Shown in pieces: positions 57,260 to 64,000 of a stretch of 64,000 bases of DNA. How positions within the stretch are numbered: position 1 is the stretch's first letter; each line of letters begins with the position of its first letter. This DNA comes from Sepiola atlantica (lineage: Eukaryota; Mollusca; Cephalopoda; Sepiida; Sepiolidae). Under the pieces are notes generated by a model. It searched no databases. It had not been told where the DNA came from and was given only the letters and a program-made list of their open reading frames with translations. The DNA lies in the NCBI GenBank assembly GCA_963556195.1, contig OY744519.1, forward strand, positions 37,641,801 through 37,705,800, written 5' to 3'. The position numbers and the translations under genes were made by a program.

Positions 57260-60200
57260 CTATGATAAAAAAGATCGAACATACGTCGGACGATTGTTCA
57301 AGACTAAAACGTGTTCAAATACAATTTTTTCATCACATATTCTTAACTACGCTTGCTACATTTTCAAAAACACAAACAATAGACGCGGAAGCTATTACAC
57401 ATCGCCCACCAACCCTTTACTCCGCCAAACCTTTTGATTTGCAAGATATATCATTTTCGATGGTCTTCCCCGTACGGTTCCGGATCTACACTTTTTTATA
57501 ATAATATATTTTATCATGAATATCATATTTCATTCATCAGTCTTATTGCTCGGCTGACACGATAGTTAACTTATTGAATTTCGCCTAATGTAACAAGCTA
57601 AGTGATCAGAAAAGCAATATAATTAATAAGAATTATACTCTATATTGTAATAGGATATAAGTTAAAAATTTGGAATGCGATAAGCGGTTTTATGACAATT
57701 TCGAGATTGAGAATAGAAATATAAACATTTATTGTTACTTTTAAAAAGTATTTCGGATTGATAAATATGTAAAAGGGGACAATTTTCAGAATTATTGTCA
57801 CCGATTGAAAGAAAAGGTCGAAGTGAGTAGACGTTTTGCACTGTTATCTATCGACACCGGCTGGAAAGCTGATTTTATATGTAACACAAAGTGTGCGAAT
57901 ACAACTTTAGCATATCATTACAGTAAAATGTAAACTGTGAATAACCTGTCTCAATTCAACGCTTAACCAAACATCTTCCGTGGTTTGGGATCAGTAAAAC
58001 CCATGACGTAATTCGACATTTGTGTGTACCTACAGTTGTAGGCACATCAGAAGATGAAAGCCGGGTTGACATCACCTGTCACACGGTTTATTCTTTACTC
58101 CACTGTTAGCTACACCATAAAGTAAACTGACAGCTAAGGAACAGACTCATGATCGCAACCACCAACGACACATGCATACACACCAATTCATAATTTCAGA
58201 CCTGAGTAATGCTATGTTGGACAATTTATTCAAATAGGCGCTCATGCATATAATATTTTGTCAGCTTCGTTTCAATAAACGTACTTAAAACTGGTATATT
58301 GATAACCAGTCGACGGATGCGTTAAACAAACTTAATTAATTTATCCACGACGTTTCCTGTCTATTCGACAAGAGTCATCTTAAACAAATCAATTGAGCTA
58401 TTCCTTTACTTAGAGCTCTTCTTCTGCACACTTCCAAGCCGCACGAGCCAGAACATTTCTGTCAATTCTTTCAAAAGTCTGACACAAAGTTTACATGCAC
58501 ATCATCTTCGTGGTCTGGCAGAAGCGTATGTTCAGATCCTGACTTAAAAGTTACCCTAGAGGAATTGGGTTCATCTTTAAAGACTTACTCGTACACATTG
58601 TAATGGAAATAACGATATATCTCTGGGATTAACTTATATTTCACGACGAAGTCAATAAACGAGTCAGCGACTACGAATTCTTAACAACTTAGATTTTGCA
58701 AATAACATAATCACCCGTGATAGAATATTATATACTAATATGATACGCAAGCATCTTTCTGTCTTGTATGTTTCATAGGAAGACAATGTGAACTATGGTA
58801 TATGCCCGTCATTCTTGTACTAATGTTGAATATATTCGTGTGATTCTTTTGCGGGTAGTTTGCTTCATGAATGGCAAAACAGATGCTGCTTATTGTAAGT
58901 GAAACTTTTTTTTCATTGCTTATCGAATAGATATCCATTTCCTCAACTGCAAGACGCTTCTTAACTATCTTCGATCCTGTTTTATTTCACATATTAAACA
59001 TAATTATACTCTTTCCACAACGATTCTTAAGAGAATCACAGCTCATAATCATCTGTTGAACCTTGCATATTATATGTGTATACATATGTAATTGCCGATT
59101 CATATTTTATATGTATCTGTCTTTGTGTAAGCTGATCCTAGTTACGACTTCATATTAACAATCATTCATGTTATTTATAAAGGTCTATTGTAACATTTTC
59201 TTGTATTTATCTGTTACTAGTAAAATGATCCACGAAGCCGACAGCGTCATAATTGCAGTTTCTACCGTTTCTCTGTCGATGCTTGTTTAACATTCAATAT
59301 GTTATTTTCCTATTGTTCTTTAGAGATATGAAAGAATATCTTTACGTAAATGAATTATACGTAATTACACATTGGGTTACTCTGTTGTAATATGTACGGG
59401 AGACGGCCAAAATGTATTCTTACTTCTGGCGTACTCTCCCGGGTCTAGCATCGTCGTCGTTGATAGGTATTACTGAGAGGATGTGAGCACATTTCTTCAA
59501 CCATTACCAACATAGAAAGCTTACATAGAATGCACATGCTAATATCAAATGGGTGCGTGTATATGCATGTATCCTTGTGTATGGATTGAATTACCAACAA
59601 TCAAGTCGGTATTATAACGATGTGTCAATGTTATCTGATTTTTTCCTGATCAAACAAAATATTTAAAAATAATGCATGAGATTCCGTTAAAAGTCAATGG
59701 AAGATGTTGCAGAGGCTCATGTCTATGTTCAGAGTAAACAAACAGTTGCCAGATTGAACTACAATTGAACCCCACTAAGTGTGACACGCATGAGAACGTG
59801 TCCACACATCTGTATTTATTGATATATTCCTTTAATATTTAAGGTATATGAAGTCGAATAATTTAAACAAGGTTTTAAGAAGAGTTATTTAAAAGATATG
59901 CTTGGACAGTTGAAGAATAGACAAAGTTTAATGTTACTGTTAAAAAGTGTTTCCAGAGAAAATTCCGATTTCGTCATTATACAAATAAAACCTCATGTAC
60001 TAGTGTGCCCAGTATTTAGAACAAGCCAGGGATATGCTGAGGTTCACTTGTACTGAATATGGTGCGATGGCAAAAATTATTCTGAATCTTATCAACGATT
60101 AAATCGGTGGCATTTTTATGGTGTCACCTGTTATGGGCTTGATTAAGTGCATTTCAATGTTTGCTAATTTTACATCCCGTCAAGTATTAATGCCTGTATA

Positions 60201-60393
60201 ACTCATATGAAGCACATAATTTTTTTATTCAGTAATACTGAAATGCATTATGTCTGTTTGGGGGAAAGCTGTCCAAATAATGACACATTTGTCAGTTTGA
60301 TGTATATCTTATAGGCAGCTGTTTGTCTTCCCATTAACGACAAACAATTTCTAAGACAAGCATACACGATAGAATCTTAAACATTGTATACTA

Positions 60394-60395
<2 letters not shown>
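57260..60395. other. unassigned AT-rich sequence
   Basis: 3.1 kb with no recognisable gene, array or element. Confidence 0.4.

Positions 60396-60397
<2 letters not shown>

Positions 60398-60447
<50 letters not shown>
60398..60447. repeat. (TA)n microsatellite
   Basis: TA run of about 50 bp. Confidence 0.95.
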
Positions 60448-60450
<3 letters not shown>

Positions 60451-60645
60451 GAGTTCAAATGCAAAACGCGATAGACGAGATGTTCAATGCTGCGAAGCTA
60501 TCAGTAAAACAGTATTTGATTTCAGCGCTCTACCACACCCTCAGATAGCATTGTATGTAATGTGATATCGGCATATTCTTTTCATGGTGTAATATCCCAA
60601 TAACAACGAAATTGGAGTTATCGCGGTTTTAATTGGAAATCATGA

Positions 60646-60648
<3 letters not shown>

Positions 60649-60701
<53 letters not shown>
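60649..60701. repeat. (TA)n microsatellite
   Basis: TA run of about 53 bp. Confidence 0.95.
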
Positions 60702-60702
<1 letters not shown>

Positions 60703-60850
60703 GCTCCGATACTTTCGGAGTTGCTCCCGCCCCTGCTTCAACGCCCAAAATTACACCTGATTCCTCTCACGCTCCCTATTTTCAAAAAAGAGCCGCTCCA
60801 GCTCAAACTCATGTAAAAAAGGAGCGGCACTTTTTCAGAGGTTCATAATG
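60702..60850. other. small GC-richer block with GGAGC motifs
   Basis: Unlike its surroundings, this block is rich in GCTCC/GGAGC motifs (CGCTCCGATACTTTCGGAG, GAGCCGCTCC, GGAGCGGCAC) and ends near CAGAGGTTCATAATG. It may be the end of a non-autonomous DNA transposon. No inverted partner terminus was found. Confidence 0.35.
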
Positions 60851-61201
60851 AACATGTACATACATTCACCAACTTTCTATTCTGCCAATAGGTGGTCCAA
60901 GGATAGAGGCACACAGTAAGATAGAACTCGATGATCTGATTTGAAATATGTTAGTATTATAAAGATTGGGGCCACTAAAACCAAGTTGTGTAAATTTAAT
61001 TAAAAAATAAGTAAGTGATAATTGACAATAAGAGCGAAATTTTTCAGGATAAACGACCAACAAAATCCAAATTTAAAACCGTAGCCACAGTTTTAGAAGG
61101 AAGAAAGACAAAAAAATCCAAATTAAAAATTATATTTATTAATGAGGAAAAATGGCTATATTAACGATATTAACTATCAGGTATGTTAACTATGTGGAAT
61201 A

Positions 61202-61202
<1 letters not shown>

Positions 61203-61263
<61 letters not shown>
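61203..61263. repeat. (TA)n microsatellite
   Basis: TA run of about 60 bp at the 3' edge of the PLE. Confidence 0.95.
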
Positions 61264-61266
<3 letters not shown>

Positions 61267-61321
61267 TACTTCATGTATCCACATAAAATATTATAAGGGG
61301 ATATAATTTTTTATGTATCAG

Positions 61322-61348
61322 TTTTCAGTATTTACTTCACCAGTGCTC
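61322..61348 (-). ncRNA. hammerhead-like core, degenerate
   Basis: The minus strand reads CTGGTGA, hairpin AGTA/TACT, GAAA. A6 is changed to G. It is the partner of 1661-1690, where the hairpin is AATA/TATT. Flanking GTATC and GATAC could pair as stem I, but stem III is not evident. Confidence 0.4.
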
Positions 61349-61883
61349 GATACGTAAGTAGAGGTAGGTAGTAAGCAATGAAAATATATATGGCAATCAA
61401 GCTACACAGAGGCTCCCGTCTTTCATCCCCGGGGGGAATCTTTGTCAGGTGTTTTTATATACATGGCTTGCTAGTTAACCAATCAGATTCTTTGTTGTTC
61501 CCTCAGCCAATCGTTGGGCTTCCCGCGAACAAAGGCTGTGTTGGTGACGCTCCTGTGTCAATCCTATTGTTTGTTAACAATGGAGTTTCCTATATCCTGT
61601 TTCCTTTGTTTTGTCAATACAGTAGGCGAATTTATTTTAACACGTGATTTCTTGTATTGCTATTTTAGGTTTTAAATTTTAACTTGTTCAGTTTTTTATT
61701 TATTTATTTATTTATTGATTGATTTTTTTTTTTTAATTAATTTATTATATATCATCCTAAGGTAAATTTATTTCTGTGTAAACAGCTGTTTGCTATTTCG
61801 CTTCTAGAGTTTAATAGGTTTCGGGGATCTGTAAAATTTAGGATTTCATATTTTTCATTCAGGCATAATCTACACGGGTCGTC

Positions 61884-62860
61884 TTAGTTTCTACATGTAC
61901 TGGCCTGTCTTACTGTTTTCCATTCAATTATTGGTGAGTGTCCATTTTCTTTGAGCTCCCAAAAATTGTTAGCTAGTGCTGTTTTAGTTCGACGTTCTTT
62001 GTTTTTAAATGTGCTTTTGTGGTCATAGTATATGGTCTTAAAGTCTAGGGATGTCATACCCACGTAGTATTTCTTGTTATTTGGTCTTTCGTTGTCAAAT
62101 ATCGTTGCTTGGTAAACAACACTTTTAGTTAGGCATTTATTTTGTAGTGGACAAAGTTTACGATTTATGCAGTTACATCGTTTCTCTTCATTGCTAACTT
62201 TTTCGTTTCTATTCGGGTGGTTATTATTAGTGTTTAGTTTATTTTTATTAGTATTGTTTTTATGTTTGTTCTTCATAGTGTTATTTTGTGTATATTTTCC
62301 ACTTTGTTTATTTTTTTCTTCTCTGTTGTTGTTTTTTAGTATTTTGTTGTTGGGTGCCTTAATTATCATTTCTAGGTTTTCACAGCAGCTGTAGGATAGT
62401 TTTAGATTATTTTTATTGAATATTTTATGTAAAGGGTTGGTTACGGGGAAGTGTTTTTCAATCAGATTTATGAATTTTTTGCCTAGTTTAGTTTTTAGCA
62501 TCTGGTTATAGGGAGGGGTATAGTACATTATATTTCTTTTTCTTTTGTTTTTATTTTTAATTTTGTTGTAATTATTGGTGTCCTGTGTTTTATATTTAAT
62601 TTCGGTATTATGGTAACCACTATTTTTTAGAGCTGTATTGTAAATGTTGATTGATTTTTTAAAAAAGCTTTCGTTGCTAGAATTGTTGATAAGCCTACTT
62701 TCGATCGAATTCGGGATATGTTTTCTGATTGATGGGGGGTGATTAGACTTTGGGTGTACGTATATTGGGTTGGCGTTATCTTTTAGGTATGGTTCGTAGG
62801 TTTTTTAACTTAAGTTTAATGTGACGTCTAAGCAAGGAATATTTTCTACTAAGGTGTGAG
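61884..62860 (-). pseudogene. PLE RT C-terminus and GIY-YIG endonuclease
   Basis: The minus strand opens with NIPCLDVTLNLS then a stop (the RT end usually written F-LDV-L), continues YLKDNANPIYVHPKSNHPPS (RT thumb), and from the ATG at 62528 runs 214 codons. It has HKIFNKNNLKLSYSCCENLE, an Asn/Lys-rich linker, the zinc-binding-like CNCINRKLCPLQNKC, KSVVYQATI, the nuclease core YYVGMTSLDFKTIYYDHKST and FWELKENGHSPIIEWK. The GIY-YIG pattern is kept as Y-YVGMT. The usual arginine after FK is altered (FKTIYYDH). The nuclease would nick the target to prime reverse transcription. It is truncated upstream, so it is non-functional. Confidence 0.8.
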
Positions 62861-62870
62861 AGGCTACTAA

Positions 62871-64000
62871 GGTAGGTGCTAGATTTTTAAGAGAAACACC
62901 GTGTCGCGAGTGGGGCAACAAGATATTTGTTCACAATAGTTTTAATGATCAACATGCTTGTACAGTCGTTGACACAAGAAGCAGGGACGGAATTCCGAAT
63001 AAAAAGTATCCGAGTATGACGCTCTCAGAGTAGAACTTGTTCCGGCATTTCAGGACCTCTACAGTGAAGGCTGATACTTTACTCTAGCAGGTTGGTCGGA
63101 TGTATTTACGTAAGGGTAGAAGTGCCGTAAATTCATTGGACCAAATACCGTGGAACTAGTTGTAAAACAAGCAGAGGAATGCAACACTGAACCAATGCGA
63201 TTTCCAAACAATTTTTGTTCATAAACTTGAAACTGGTTTTAAATTAATCGTATATAATAAGTAATATAAGATAAGCATTGATTTTAATTAAATAAACTAC
63301 ACGTAGTTTATATGATTTAAAATAGACAAGCTAAAAATAAAGTGATATTGTTGATATGCATTATTTATTACTGAGAAACAATTCGGACGAATGTTAATAA
63401 ATATTCTTAAACTAATAAACCTAAAAAAGTAAACAACAAGTGGTCCCATCTGGAAAAGTAAAATACAATAAAACTTCTTAAGATATTGAATCTAAAGCTT
63501 AAATTTGGCAAGAAATGTGATTATAAAACTTAAAGTACAAAATTAACTTATTTCGAAATTTAGACTTTAGCTGCAATATTTTAAGAAGTTTCAAGAAGAA
63601 GTTATATTGTCCTTTATTTTTACAATGGAAATCACTACTTTTTAAAAACTTTTCTAAGTTTATAAATTTAAGAAAATTAATTTATATGCGTCCGCTATTT
63701 TATCCTGTTATCCACTTTTTCCAGGCATTGCAAGAATATTAAAAATGATCATTAACAAATAAGTTAAAATATAGGAGAAATAAGTCCACTCAAGTGGCTG
63801 ATTTCTTCCCATTATATGGGCTGCCCAATATAGCAATACACATATAAAAAAAAAATTCTATATTTTGTATACATTTTACTTAATTGTTTGCTAGTTTTTC
63901 TTTAGCAATATTTGAAGAAATAACAAAGATATTTTGCAAAAGTTCAATTTTTTTTATTTTCCAGTCTTATATAATTCAACATGAAATTCTACAAATATGG
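62871..64000. other. unassigned AT-rich sequence
   Basis: No gene or element recognised. Confidence 0.4.

Larger units (their letters stand above)
61264..62870 (-). mobile_element. Penelope-like element, 5'-truncated copy B
   Basis: The order on the minus strand is end of RT, linker, GIY-YIG nuclease, then 600 bp of 3' region ending at (TA)n. Similarity to PLE RTs stops near 62870, giving the 5' truncation typical of target-primed copies. The 3' region is repeated at 1597-1788. Confidence 0.8.

Overview
This is a eukaryotic, AT-rich, repeat-dominated window in which I could not identify a single convincing host gene. Almost every recognisable coding stretch belongs to a transposable element, and most are broken. 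Very long (TA)n tracts, GIY-YIG Penelope-like elements (PLEs), several Tc1/mariner-type transposons, a Gypsy LTR element, LINE remnants and a tRNA-derived SINE head together suggest an invertebrate genome. A cephalopod such as an octopus is my best guess, but that is an inference from repeat style, not proof.

Layout. 1-4.4 kb: a TA-flanked MITE, a PLE 3' fragment, and a 2.5 kb G-poor element with inverted hammerhead-like ends. 5.5-6.8 kb: a dead mariner-type transposon (copy A). 7.15-9.2 kb: a decayed PLE (RT plus GIY-YIG). 9.3-11.5 kb: diverged inverted repeats enclosing a perfect palindrome with 241 bp arms that carries a hammerhead motif in each arm. 14-16.3 kb: direct repeats and a minisatellite. 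18.8-22.4 kb: a Gypsy element with both LTRs and an internal inverted duplication. 27.5-29.7 kb: a minisatellite split by a well-preserved mariner-type transposon (copy C). 29.9-30.7 kb: a BEL/Pao-like integrase remnant. 33.9-36.5 kb: a diverged 0.8 kb duplication. 38.5 kb: a complete hammerhead motif. 40.1-40.2 kb: a 5S rRNA-derived fragment. 40.3-43.6 kb: a hAT-like DNA transposon with long terminal inverted repeats. 43.7-44.7 kb: a second hammerhead-bearing element. 45.4-45.65 kb: a mariner fragment. 49.9-51.2 kb: copy B, inverted relative to copy A. 51.2-51.9 kb: a PLE fragment. 54.4-57.25 kb: two LINE 3' portions separated by a SINE head. 61.2-62.9 kb: a PLE fragment with a readable GIY-YIG domain.

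Themes. (1) Hammerhead ribozyme motifs recur in at least three repeat contexts and can be drawn with all three stems. (2) The sense-strand 3' ends of the PLE and hammerhead repeats tend to run straight into (TA)n tracts. (3) Two DNA transposons, the hAT-like element and copy C, need only one or two single-base corrections to read through, so one or both could be recent or affected by assembly errors. Stretches between these elements are AT-rich, with no support for genes.
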